A stretch of DNA of 64,000 bases from a virus. The notes under the pieces were generated by a model, which was given only the letters and a program-made list of their open reading frames with translations, did not search any database and was not told the origin of the DNA. How positions within the stretch are numbered: the first letter of the stretch is position 1; every line of letters starts with the position of its first letter. The position numbers were made by a program, and so were the translations under genes. Positions 26,720 through 34,400 of the stretch are shown here, piece by piece. The stretch is from positions 1-64,000 of the IMG/VR virus record IMGVR_UViG_3300024262_002316; one strand, 5' to 3'.

Positions 26720-27397
26720 TTACTTTTTATTAGAAGTACGCGGTTTCCTAGGTTTAATAACTTTCTTTTTGGTTAAAACTTTAGCTTCTTCTTTCTCTTC
26801 TAATTCATGAGCCCTATTAAGAAACAAGATTTCTTCCCAGTCATCTGTAAGATCTCTGTCTTTATCAAATCCATGCTGTGCTAAATATGCTGCTGTTAAA
26901 ATCTTTCCAAAGTCATCAGGATTATCAAAACTATATTTCTCTAAATCTTCATTGGTGTCAAAAACGTTTTTACCATTCTCATCAACAGTAGCAACTCTTA
27001 TATAAAGAAATACTCTCTCTTGGTTGGCGGTTCCTTCTGCTGTCTGTCTAAACAGTTCCATTTTTTCACCTATTAACGAAGTTAGATCAGCTCTAGCAGT
27101 AATCATCTTTGCCATCACTTCTTTAGATTCGTCATTGAACTTATCAAAAGTTTTTATTTTCTCAGAAAGATCATTAAGTTCCATAGCAAGCCTAGCAACT
27201 TCTTGCTCTTGTTCTTTACACCAAGATCCGTTCTTTTCATAAAGACGTGCAGCCTGTTTTTCGGTCATTAGACCAAGCTTAATGCATTCTCCGAATATCT
27301 TTCGATAATATCTATCAAGTTCAAATATCTCTCTTTGAGTAATGTCCTTAAAAGAAAAATCAGATAATTCCCCATTTATAGAAATCTTATTCTCCAT
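26720..27397 (-). CDS. Tail assembly chaperone-like protein, paralogue 2
   Basis: 225 aa, helical and acidic with a basic tail (KKKVIKPRKPRTSNKK). It aligns by pattern with the 347-aa protein at 27620: ELDRYYRK / ELDFVHEK, NGSWCKEQEQEVARL / NEIWTEEDDKEVAKL, and VFLYIRVATVDENGKNVF / HMIYLSATKEDGSQLW. Position just before the tape measure is where tail assembly chaperones (G/GT type) are found. The start overlaps the stop of the 76-aa gene by 11 bases. I found no convincing slippery heptamer for a frameshift product. Confidence 0.6.
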   Translation of the reverse strand: MENKISINGELSDFSFKDITQREIFELDRYYRKIFGECIKLGLMTEKQAARLYEKNGSWCKEQEQEVARLAMELNDLSEKIKTFDKFNDESKEVMAKMITARADLTSLIGEKMELFRQTAEGTANQERVFLYIRVATVDENGKNVFDTNEDLEKYSFDNPDDFGKILTAAYLAQHGFDKDRDLTDDWEEILFLNRAHELEEKEEAKVLTKKKVIKPRKPRTSNKK

Positions 27398-27617
27398 CTT
27401 TAAAATCCTCCCTTTTTTCCTGAAAAGCTTTTTGGACCCTTCTTATGGCGTCATTCCCATTTCTAAGAATAGATGATCTCATGGTTCCAAATCCAGGAGA
27501 CTTTTTACCGCCTAGCATGATCTCTAAAATATCTAAAGTCGATTTAAACATTCCTTTTATTTGTAATTCACAGTAAGTCTGAAGCTCTAAAAGCTCACGA
27601 TCTTCGTCTTTCTTCAT
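27387..27617 (-). CDS. Small hypothetical protein between tail chaperone-like genes
   Basis: 76 aa, mostly helical (ELLELQTYCELQIKGMF, then AIRRVQKAFQEKRED). Two bases separate it from the upstream 347-aa gene, and it overlaps the downstream 225-aa gene by 11 bases. No family recognised. Its location suggests a tail-assembly cofactor. Confidence 0.55.
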   Translation of the reverse strand: MKKDEDRELLELQTYCELQIKGMFKSTLDILEIMLGGKKSPGFGTMRSSILRNGNDAIRRVQKAFQEKREDFKDGE

Positions 27618-27619
27618 GC

Positions 27620-28663
27620 TTATTGTCTACCCTTCCTAAAGTCTTTCTTAACATGCCAATCCTTGACAGTCCCCTCTTTGTCAATCTTCTCTTTGGTCTC
27701 TTTTATTATCTGTCTAGACATAGTAGTATTTTCGTTATAAATCTCTTGAATTGTCTCAGTATCATTATTGTCTACCATAATAAACTCTTCCAGGAATTCG
27801 CTACTCTTTCCACTTATCTTAAGTCCCTTTTTACTACCTACAGAAGACCTTTTAGCCTCTTTATTTTGATCTTCAACCCATCTGTCTAGGGTAGCATCGT
27901 CTTCTATGGTGCGAGCATCTGGGCGGTCCATAGATTCGAACACATAGTCATAGTACTGAGACCAGTAGACAAGAGAATTCTGAACCTGGGTCCACTCTGA
28001 GATGGGCTTGCCAAATAGGCTTTCTCCGTTTTTAGACGCACTCCACCTATATCTCCATGATCCAGATCTGGCTATTTTACGCAAATTCTTTTCTGTGTTC
28101 AAGTTGTTATTTATATATTTTATTGTCAAGTTAAATATAAGCTCTTCGTCGGTTGAATCCAGATAAGCGTCTTCGTTTGCCCAGAGTTGGGAGCCATCTT
28201 CTTTTGTAGCACTGAGATATATCATATGCCTATTCATTACTTCTTCTGCATATCTCTCTGCACTAATAGAAAAAAGCTCTATATTATAGTTCTCTATCTT
28301 TTCCAAATCTTTAGAAAGAGAATCTATCTTTCTTGTTAAAGCCCTCTGTCTTACTTTACTGGCTTTTATTTTAGACCTAAGTCCAATTAATTTTTTAATT
28401 TCTTTTTTTAGTTTTGCTACTTCTTTATCGTCTTCTTCGGTCCAGATCTCATTCTGTAAATAGAAATACTCTAACTCCTCTTTACTGAGGATATTAGAGC
28501 TAAAGGCTAAATTTAGACTTTTTTCGTGAACGAAGTCTAATTCATTTTGTTCGGCTATAGTTAAAGAGCGAAGAATATAGGTTCTTTCTTCTAAGCTTCC
28601 GTCTAATACAGAAACTATGGATTTTCCCCATAGTATTTTTCGTATCTCTTTTTCTATGTCCAA
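27620..28663 (-). CDS. Tail assembly chaperone-like protein, paralogue 1
   Basis: 347 aa. The N-terminal ~190 residues are a helical module related to the 225-aa gene (see there); the C-terminal ~150 residues (SGSWRYRWSASKNGESLF, then QVQNSLVYWSQYYDYV) are unique to this copy. Start is TTG 28663 preceded by GGGGA about 7 bases upstream. It is the first gene after the tail-tube terminator-like hairpin. Role inferred from order (tube, chaperones, tape measure). Confidence 0.6.
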   Translation of the reverse strand: MDIEKEIRKILWGKSIVSVLDGSLEERTYILRSLTIAEQNELDFVHEKSLNLAFSSNILSKEELEYFYLQNEIWTEEDDKEVAKLKKEIKKLIGLRSKIKASKVRQRALTRKIDSLSKDLEKIENYNIELFSISAERYAEEVMNRHMIYLSATKEDGSQLWANEDAYLDSTDEELIFNLTIKYINNNLNTEKNLRKIARSGSWRYRWSASKNGESLFGKPISEWTQVQNSLVYWSQYYDYVFESMDRPDARTIEDDATLDRWVEDQNKEAKRSSVGSKKGLKISGKSSEFLEEFIMVDNNDTETIQEIYNENTTMSRQIIKETKEKIDKEGTVKDWHVKKDFRKGRQ

Positions 28664-28706
28664 CTTTAATCCCCAAGCCTTTAGAATCCCTTGCCTTTTT
28701 AATATA

Positions 28707-28736
28707 GTGGGGGGGCCACTATGGACCCCCCCCCAC
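28707..28736 (-). terminator. GC-rich hairpin after tail tube gene
   Basis: Minus-strand GTGGGGGGG pairs perfectly with CCCCCCCAC around a 12-base loop whose inner CC/GG can extend the stem. It begins about 20 bases after the tail-tube stop. No T-tract follows, so it may be an attenuator or mRNA-stabilising hairpin rather than a classical terminator. Confidence 0.5.
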
Positions 28737-28750
28737 CATTAAAACATCAC

Positions 28751-29995
28751 TTAGTTTTGCACCCGATTAGGAGTCGCTGCGTCGAAGTTCTCGTGAGAAA
28801 TATTAAGGCTGTTACTATTTTGATAAGTAATAGTTAGTAGACCATTTCCACCAGTTGCGTCGTACCCACCAAAATCAACACTAGAAACCTTGTTCGCTGT
28901 TCCAAGATCAATAGTTAACCCTCCATCGGTGACGAGGATAATAGATCTATTAGTTAGGTTGTTAGCTGTTGACACTGCTTCAATTTTATCACCTTCAGAA
29001 GTTACTATTTCAAAAGTTGTCTCTACTGTTATCGGGAAAGTTACCGATTTAAAGAATGAAGCCTTTTGTCCTAGTTTGAAAATATCTTCTCGGGCGACAT
29101 CGACTGAAATATCAATACTTTGAATACTGTCGTCTGCTATGATAATGTCAGCAGGCAATGTTGAAGCACCTACGTTAAAGTCTTCCGCTCTGGAAACACC
29201 TGAACCAATAATTGCAGCATCATAGGCATTTGAAGTACTGAACACGGCATCGGGTACACCCTCTGTGGCGGTCCAAGTTTTATCATCTCCCTGAAGCGTA
29301 ACTGTTTCAGTAAAGTTTCCATCTGTAGTCATTGAAATTGCATAGGAAGATAGTACCATGCCTGAGCAAGTTACTGTGCTGTCTGCTATTCCAGATGCGC
29401 TTGATTGAGTATCCGGGTATATTGAGACAGCTACGTCGGCTTCCCATGCAGCCGTAGAACCTTTTAGGGTTGTAAAGTCAGCATCGGTAACTAGTAGCCA
29501 TAGGGGTTTAGTTCCGTCAAGAACCTTCTCTATGGTTACTTCGATTTCCGGCGTTCCTTCTACGTTCTCATAGGCATCTAGTTGCCCTAGAGTGAATACA
29601 TCTTCAAGGCTGAAGTTAGTTGTAATTGAAACTGACTGAACTCCAAGAGGCACTTGCCACCCTGCAATTTCAATCTTAGCTCCACTTGCGTGTATAGCAT
29701 CGGTAGTACCGAATGCTCCTCTGACTACGCCTGATATAGTGTCACCCAAAATACCTGAAGAATATGTTGCATATTCTTTAACATTTGAGCCTGAGCCCTC
29801 AATTATAAGCGTCCCAGTGGCGGGCCAGTGACCAGAGAAATTGGTCGCATTGAGAATAATAGTGGTAGCAGCAGGCGCGAGAGTGCCAGAAACCAAGGTC
29901 CCACTATAAAATCCCATTACATCTGACCCCGAAGGGAGTGCGTTGTCTTTAAGGGCAAGCTGAGCAGTCGCGTACGTAATTCTATTGTTGGGCAT
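28751..29995 (-). CDS. Major tail (tube) protein with duplicated domain
   Basis: 414 aa. Two copies of a tube-like beta module are visible: VSITTNFSLEDVFTLGQLD near 122-140 and IDISVDVAREDIFKLGQKA near 300-318, each followed by E-rich strands (EIEVTIEKVL; TVETTFEIV). The first 100 residues contain an additional small beta domain. Duplicated tail-tube folds are known in long-tailed phages. Gene order (neck, tube, chaperones, tape measure) agrees. The hairpin directly downstream suits a highly expressed gene. The start overlaps the previous small gene by 14 bases. Confidence 0.75.
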   Translation of the reverse strand: MPNNRITYATAQLALKDNALPSGSDVMGFYSGTLVSGTLAPAATTIILNATNFSGHWPATGTLIIEGSGSNVKEYATYSSGILGDTISGVVRGAFGTTDAIHASGAKIEIAGWQVPLGVQSVSITTNFSLEDVFTLGQLDAYENVEGTPEIEVTIEKVLDGTKPLWLLVTDADFTTLKGSTAAWEADVAVSIYPDTQSSASGIADSTVTCSGMVLSSYAISMTTDGNFTETVTLQGDDKTWTATEGVPDAVFSTSNAYDAAIIGSGVSRAEDFNVGASTLPADIIIADDSIQSIDISVDVAREDIFKLGQKASFFKSVTFPITVETTFEIVTSEGDKIEAVSTANNLTNRSIILVTDGGLTIDLGTANKVSSVDFGGYDATGGNGLLTITYQNSNSLNISHENFDAATPNRVQN

Positions 29996-30221
29996 CGTAA
30001 GTCCCCATTTCTATTGAGCTTATGTTAATTCGAATCATTTTTCTAAGTTTATTTATGTAACATTTAGACCTTTCAGCCTGAATAGATGGATCTTGATGAT
30101 ATGTACTTAATTGGCGCTTCCCTCTAATCGTCCTGTGTTCGTCGCAGTAATGATATTTTTTATCATATCCAGGTCTATTAGACGTTTCTTTTTCACATTT
30201 TCCATATCCACAATTACTCAA
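29982..30221 (-). CDS. Small Cys/His-rich protein
   Basis: 79 aa. Likely zinc ligands are C4, C9 and the YHYCDEH segment. The C-terminal half is basic (QAERSKCYINKLRKMIR). Start is TTG 30221, with AGGAGG about 5 bases upstream; a CGTATA motif lies 40 bases further up. Could be a small DNA- or protein-binding regulator within the structural block. Confidence 0.5.
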   Translation of the reverse strand: MSNCGYGKCEKETSNRPGYDKKYHYCDEHRTIRGKRQLSTYHQDPSIQAERSKCYINKLRKMIRINISSIEMGTYDAQQ

Positions 30222-30260
30222 AAATCCTCCTAATACAAAGTGATGTCGTCCTTATAATAA

Positions 30261-30266
30261 TATACG
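30261..30266 (-). promoter_or_regulatory. CGTATA late-promoter-like motif, site 2
   Basis: Minus-strand TTCGTATATTATTATAAGG in the 71-base gap between the 30293 and 29982 genes. The core ends 40 bases before TTG 30221. No -35 box seen. Confidence 0.45.
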
Positions 30267-30280
30267 AATTTTTTTAGTAT

Positions 30281-30294
30281 AACTTGTACAAGTT
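30281..30294. repeat. 14-base perfect palindrome
   Basis: AACTTGTACAAGTT, identical on both strands, overlaps the stop codon of the upstream gene and lies 15 bases from the CGTATA motif. It could be an operator half-site pair or a weak zero-loop stem. Confidence 0.5.
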
Positions 30295-31177
30295 ACTGAA
30301 GATAGAACTTCATTCCCCAGTCAACTCTAGCTGTATAAATTCCTAGGTTTTCCCTAGATGGCTCTGCCAACTTAGCTTCATCAATATAGAGCTTATTCCA
30401 CTGTATAGCTCCACTAGCTTGCAATGTAGTAAAATCAACATATGTAGAAGCTTTATCTCCATAAAAATCAAATTGTTCTGGAGCTAGATTGAAATCAACT
30501 CCCTGTATTTTATTGTGATATGATGATGTAGTTAAAACGTCAATTATTTTATTCATATCTCTTCTATTATTTGCCACAATATGAAAACTAACATCTTGGT
30601 TTACTATCTGGCCACCTCCCATTTGCCAGGGAGTAGAGTCTCTATCTATTGGGTTTACTGCTATTAGTGGTAACTGTGAACTATTTCCACTAGGTAGATT
30701 TATAGCAGAGGCATCTTGTCCATATCGGAATCGAGAGAAAATGATCCTCGCGGCCTCTGAGTCTGGAGAAGTTACATTAACTCTTTTATAGCTAAAGTCT
30801 GCATTTACTACTGATCCAGAAGGTACAGCGTTTTCAAATACCACCGTTCCATTTTTATAGTCAATGTGGGGAACGTAGGTGCCGCTTCCAGTTGGCTCAA
30901 ATACACCTGATACATAGACCCCAGATACGGCTGTTATATCATACCCAGATGGCCCAGTTACGTCACCTTCAAATACCCAGTTATCAAAGCTACTTTGGTA
31001 AGTCGTTGAATTGACACGAGTTAAGGTGTCCATCCTATCTCCACTATACCAATCCTGAGATAAGTATACGTTAGAATACATTCCATTTAATAAAAACCTA
31101 TGGTCTAAATATTGTTTAATATTAAACTCTAATAGATCTGAATTATCATATAGCTTGAATACAGCAGATGGAGACAT
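30293..31177 (-). CDS. Neck or tail-completion protein
   Basis: 294 aa, opening SPSAVFKLYDNSDLLEFNIK. Mixed alpha/beta with an SG-rich middle (TGPSGYDITAVSGVYVSGVF). Position between head-closure-type genes and the tail tube matches tail-terminator or tail-completion proteins. No family recognised by motif. It overlaps the next gene upstream by one base. Confidence 0.5.
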   Translation of the reverse strand: MSPSAVFKLYDNSDLLEFNIKQYLDHRFLLNGMYSNVYLSQDWYSGDRMDTLTRVNSTTYQSSFDNWVFEGDVTGPSGYDITAVSGVYVSGVFEPTGSGTYVPHIDYKNGTVVFENAVPSGSVVNADFSYKRVNVTSPDSEAARIIFSRFRYGQDASAINLPSGNSSQLPLIAVNPIDRDSTPWQMGGGQIVNQDVSFHIVANNRRDMNKIIDVLTTSSYHNKIQGVDFNLAPEQFDFYGDKASTYVDFTTLQASGAIQWNKLYIDEAKLAEPSRENLGIYTARVDWGMKFYLQ

Positions 31178-31791
31178 TATTTCACCTTCCTTTGCAATAT
31201 GGTAGCTATTCCTGCGCTGACTTCTTTTTTACTTATACTTCTAGCTATCTTATCAAATATTTTAGTTCTAGGTAATTTAAAGAGACCAGTTCCTTCTACC
31301 ATTCTTCCTTCTTTAGATCTAGAGAATTTTCCACCGCCGTCTTCGAACGCATAGCCTGTTATACTAAGACCGTTCTCAAGCCAATCGACCCAAGATACTG
31401 TCTGTACAACTTCAAACGCACCAGTTTTAGAATTAAGCTTAGTTAGATCGTGTTGAGCAACCTCGTGATTTTTCAAGGCGTCAAAGTCAATCCATTCTAA
31501 AACAACAGTATCTCTATTAGCTCTTATTTTAGTTATCTTTTTATCTGTTTTTATGATATTAATCACTCTATCGATATCTGTGACTTCACTATCTGTAAAA
31601 CCAAATTCTCCACGTAATGAACCTTTTATGTCCTTGAATTCTTTTGATTCTGCAAATTTGTCACCAAGCATTTCATTCACTTTAACAAGGTATTTTTCAA
31701 GATCTTTAATAACTTGCTTTTGCTTATTATTAATAATCTCCTTAAGTTTTCTTTCAAACCCTCCTGGGTCAGATAGGGTCACTCTAGCCAT
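31177..31791 (-). CDS. Neck protein, possibly HK97 gp10-like
   Basis: 204 aa. The N-terminal ~70 residues are charged helix (FERKLKEIINNKQKQVIKDL), followed by a beta region with SWVDWLENGLSITGYAF and a basic C-terminus. Helix-then-beta layout with a W-x-x-WLE-x-G segment is seen in minor head-tail joining proteins. Assigned mostly from order. Overlaps both neighbours by one base, so strictly coupled. Confidence 0.45.
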   Translation of the reverse strand: MARVTLSDPGGFERKLKEIINNKQKQVIKDLEKYLVKVNEMLGDKFAESKEFKDIKGSLRGEFGFTDSEVTDIDRVINIIKTDKKITKIRANRDTVVLEWIDFDALKNHEVAQHDLTKLNSKTGAFEVVQTVSWVDWLENGLSITGYAFEDGGGKFSRSKEGRMVEGTGLFKLPRTKIFDKIARSISKKEVSAGIATILQRKVK

Positions 31792-33521
31792 TATTCAATT
31801 CTTTTCCAAAAAGAAGTTAAAAATGTCCTAGTCTGCAAACCCTTTTGAATCGGGTCGCCTTCTAGTTGGTAGAAGTTGCCCTCTATTTTAACTTTGGTTG
31901 CATTTTCTACATCACTTCTTGATTCTATTCTGGTCTTAAGTCTAGCAACCTCAGTTTTTTTGATTCCAGTTTCTTCAAAGGCCCAGTCGTCAGGATTGTA
32001 CTTAATAAGAGCTGTCCATATTTTGGTGTCCTCTGTTAGTAGTTTTCCTCTCCCTGCACAGATAGGGCATATAGCCCCAAGGGGGAAAGACCTGTTTAGA
32101 GATGTATTTATAGTGTTAGGATTCCCAGAGTTGTATTTACCGTCTGATCTTCCATCTGGTGAAATCCCGCAATTTCCGACTGCAACGCCATTTGCAATAT
32201 AACTGTGAGTATTTGTTACCCTAAAGTTATAAACCTTTGCTCTTGAAATGTAATCTATGCTTGACAACATTGGTCTAGTTTCATAGTGACATTTTACGCG
32301 CCTCTTAGTTAAATTGCTGTTTGGGTTAGTGGAGTAACTAATTCTATATGTATCTTTTCTAGAAATTCCCTTTTTATCCACATAAGAATCAGATTTTGAA
32401 ACATAAGGCAAGTACTTATTAGATTGCCAGATAGAGAAGACCTGATTACATAAAATATTTGAAATGGTTGTTAATCTAACAACATTAGTATTTTTGTATT
32501 TGACAATATTTCCATCTCCAGCAACCATATATTCTACTAATTTTGTTAATTGCTTTAAGTTGAGATTATTGTATAAATAATCAGGTATTTGTTTATTTTC
32601 AGATGTGTGTCCAATTTGTTCTAATAATAGTTTAGAAAATTCTGTACTATAAAAGTTAACAAGTAGATTTTTAGCATTTTCTCTAAACTCTTTAACTCCA
32701 GTTATTCCAAATTTTTCATTGAAAATTCTTATAAGCTTATCTGCAACCCATTCCTCTTTCTCGGAATTCAGACAGTACGAAAATTGTCTGGGATATCCAG
32801 AGCCCAGATGTACACAGCCTTCAGCTATGAACCAACCAATTGCAAACAAAACATCATCATCTATTTTAATGTCGTCATTGAAAGCCACTCTTGGCTTGTA
32901 GTTCTTTTTACAAACATTCTTTACGGAATGTACGCTAATTCCTGTTTTATTAGATATATACATAGGCTCAGCCCCCGCTAAAGCCAACTCTCTTACCTCT
33001 TCAACTTGGTTGATAGTAAAACCTTTGTTTGTGTAATTCTCCCACTTTATATTTATAAATTTTAAATCTTCATCTGAATATTTAGTAAGAGGAAATACCA
33101 ACATGTCTCCTGTTTTAAGTTCTTCTGAGGGTACTTTTACAAAATTACCGCTTCTTTCAACAACAACTTTGTGATTGCTGGTTGAAGAAAACATGTTAGT
33201 ATACCCTTCTATTTTTAATTTAGTAAAGCTGCCGCTATAATCTCTACTGTAAAGTTTATCGACCGTTTGAATTTGGCCTAGGTGATCTAAAACTGAATCT
33301 CCTATTTTTATATCTTCTATATTCTTATATCCAAGTGGTGTTTTTACTAAAGTTCCTGCCTCAAAACAATTGGGGCAGTCACTTGTAGTTGGAGTCAGAT
33401 AAAGTGTGACGGGGTAGCCCAGGTCTTTTATTAGCTGATTTATTGCATCTTCATACAAACCCTGTTGGGTTGAATCAAGGTACAAGCCCTTAGTAGGTAG
33501 AATGCTATCATCTTCAGCCAT
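31791..33521 (-). CDS. Zinc-ribbon neck/virion protein interrupted by an intein
   Basis: 576-aa precursor. Exteins: residues 1-51 (ending TTSDCPN) and 451-576 (starting CGISPDGRSDG). Joined, they give a 177-aa protein with a CPNC ... CPICAGRGK zinc-ribbon pair, then a beta-rich C-terminus (VENATKVKIEGNFYQLEG). The intein lies inside the first CxxC, so the zinc site can form only after splicing. It belongs to the head-tail connection block by position; the specific role is unknown. Stop overlaps the next ATG by one base. Confidence 0.75.
   Translation of the reverse strand: MAEDDSILPTKGLYLDSTQQGLYEDAINQLIKDLGYPVTLYLTPTTSDCPNCFEAGTLVKTPLGYKNIEDIKIGDSVLDHLGQIQTVDKLYSRDYSGSFTKLKIEGYTNMFSSTSNHKVVVERSGNFVKVPSEELKTGDMLVFPLTKYSDEDLKFINIKWENYTNKGFTINQVEEVRELALAGAEPMYISNKTGISVHSVKNVCKKNYKPRVAFNDDIKIDDDVLFAIGWFIAEGCVHLGSGYPRQFSYCLNSEKEEWVADKLIRIFNEKFGITGVKEFRENAKNLLVNFYSTEFSKLLLEQIGHTSENKQIPDYLYNNLNLKQLTKLVEYMVAGDGNIVKYKNTNVVRLTTISNILCNQVFSIWQSNKYLPYVSKSDSYVDKKGISRKDTYRISYSTNPNSNLTKRRVKCHYETRPMLSSIDYISRAKVYNFRVTNTHSYIANGVAVGNCGISPDGRSDGKYNSGNPNTINTSLNRSFPLGAICPICAGRGKLLTEDTKIWTALIKYNPDDWAFEETGIKKTEVARLKTRIESRSDVENATKVKIEGNFYQLEGDPIQKGLQTRTFLTSFWKRIE
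32172..33368 (-). other. Intein in neck protein (LAGLIDADG)
   Basis: 399 aa, residues 52-450. Starts CFEAGTLVKTPLGYKNIEDI (block A), block B SSTSNHKVVV, and ends ANGVAVGN before Cys. The penultimate residue is Gly, not the usual His. Two endonuclease motifs are FAIGWFIAEGC near 226-236 and LVEYMVAGDGN near 328-338. An HTH-like segment (INQVEEVRELALAGAE, then IGISVHSVKNVCKK-like) lies between block B and the endonuclease. Confidence 0.88.
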
Positions 33522-33530
33522 TTAAGATTC

Positions 33531-34388
33531 CTAACAAAGATCTTGCGGACCACTGCTAGAATCAAAAGGACTGCTATAGTCCCTGGTTCCAGCCGAGTCT
33601 CCAGCGTGATCTACATCTGTTATTGTAAAACTGTTATCATACGTTATAAGTCCACCGTGAAGAGCTGGGTTAGAAGAAGAATTAGGATCATTGAATAGAT
33701 ATTTTGCTACAGCGTCACTTAACTCTGAACATGCATCAAGGACTACTTGGTTATGTCCACCGAAACTAGCTGTAGTATCTATCTCTGAATCGCCATCTCT
33801 AACTTTGATGCCTTTTCCAACAGAGTTTCTTCTTATGTTTTTTGATATTAGACATTCCATTTGCAAAATTATCAAGTCATGAACACTAGAGTCTGGAGTT
33901 GGAAGAACACTACTTGTAGTTTGATCCAATGACAGCTCATAGTCAGTTCCGGTTAAGCTAAGATTCCTATTAAGTCTATTCAAAGATTTTACCATAAATA
34001 TATCCATTTGAGCATCTGTAAACAGAGTATCATCTATGGCTAGATCTAGTTTTACTTGATCATAGAAATTATCAACATTAGTAAACCCAGCATCTAAAGC
34101 GGTAGCCACCTCAAATGATTCGCTATGTGAAGTAGTAACTCCAACTGGGCTTATTACTGTCCAAGTTATTAGCCAGCCAGTAAGGGCACCTGAGGGGACA
34201 GCTCCAAAGTTTCTAGCATCATGGTGGCCTACGGTTTGTTTAAACCCAGATACTCCACTTGGAGCTAGCTTTGTTCCACTTGGATCAAATATATCAAAAG
34301 TTATACCAGATGGGTCAGTTAAGACTCCACCGAATCTAGTGTAAATATCAAGACCAGATGGTACTGATCCCGCCTGTATTAATGGCAT
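33531..34388 (-). CDS. Head-tail connector-like protein with SG-rich N-terminus
   Basis: 285 aa. Residues 1-100 form a beta domain rich in PSG (GSVPSGLDIY, TDPSGITFDIFDPSG), followed from ~105 by a helical region (FYDQVKLDLAIDDTLFTDAQ, then HDLIILQMECLISKNI) resembling the all-helical adaptor (gp6/gp15-like) that binds the portal. A fusion of decoration-like and adaptor-like domains is plausible; no exact family known to me. Confidence 0.55.
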   Translation of the reverse strand: MPLIQAGSVPSGLDIYTRFGGVLTDPSGITFDIFDPSGTKLAPSGVSGFKQTVGHHDARNFGAVPSGALTGWLITWTVISPVGVTTSHSESFEVATALDAGFTNVDNFYDQVKLDLAIDDTLFTDAQMDIFMVKSLNRLNRNLSLTGTDYELSLDQTTSSVLPTPDSSVHDLIILQMECLISKNIRRNSVGKGIKVRDGDSEIDTTASFGGHNQVVLDACSELSDAVAKYLFNDPNSSSNPALHGGLITYDNSFTITDVDHAGDSAGTRDYSSPFDSSSGPQDLC

Positions 34389-34400
34389 TCTGCCTCCTTA

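Noticed and set aside
27387-27420. Possible programmed frameshift joining the 76-aa and 225-aa genes (GATTTTAAAG near the overlap)
   Set aside because: T TTT AAA does not allow proper re-pairing of the A-site tRNA after a -1 shift, and the downstream gene has its own ATG.
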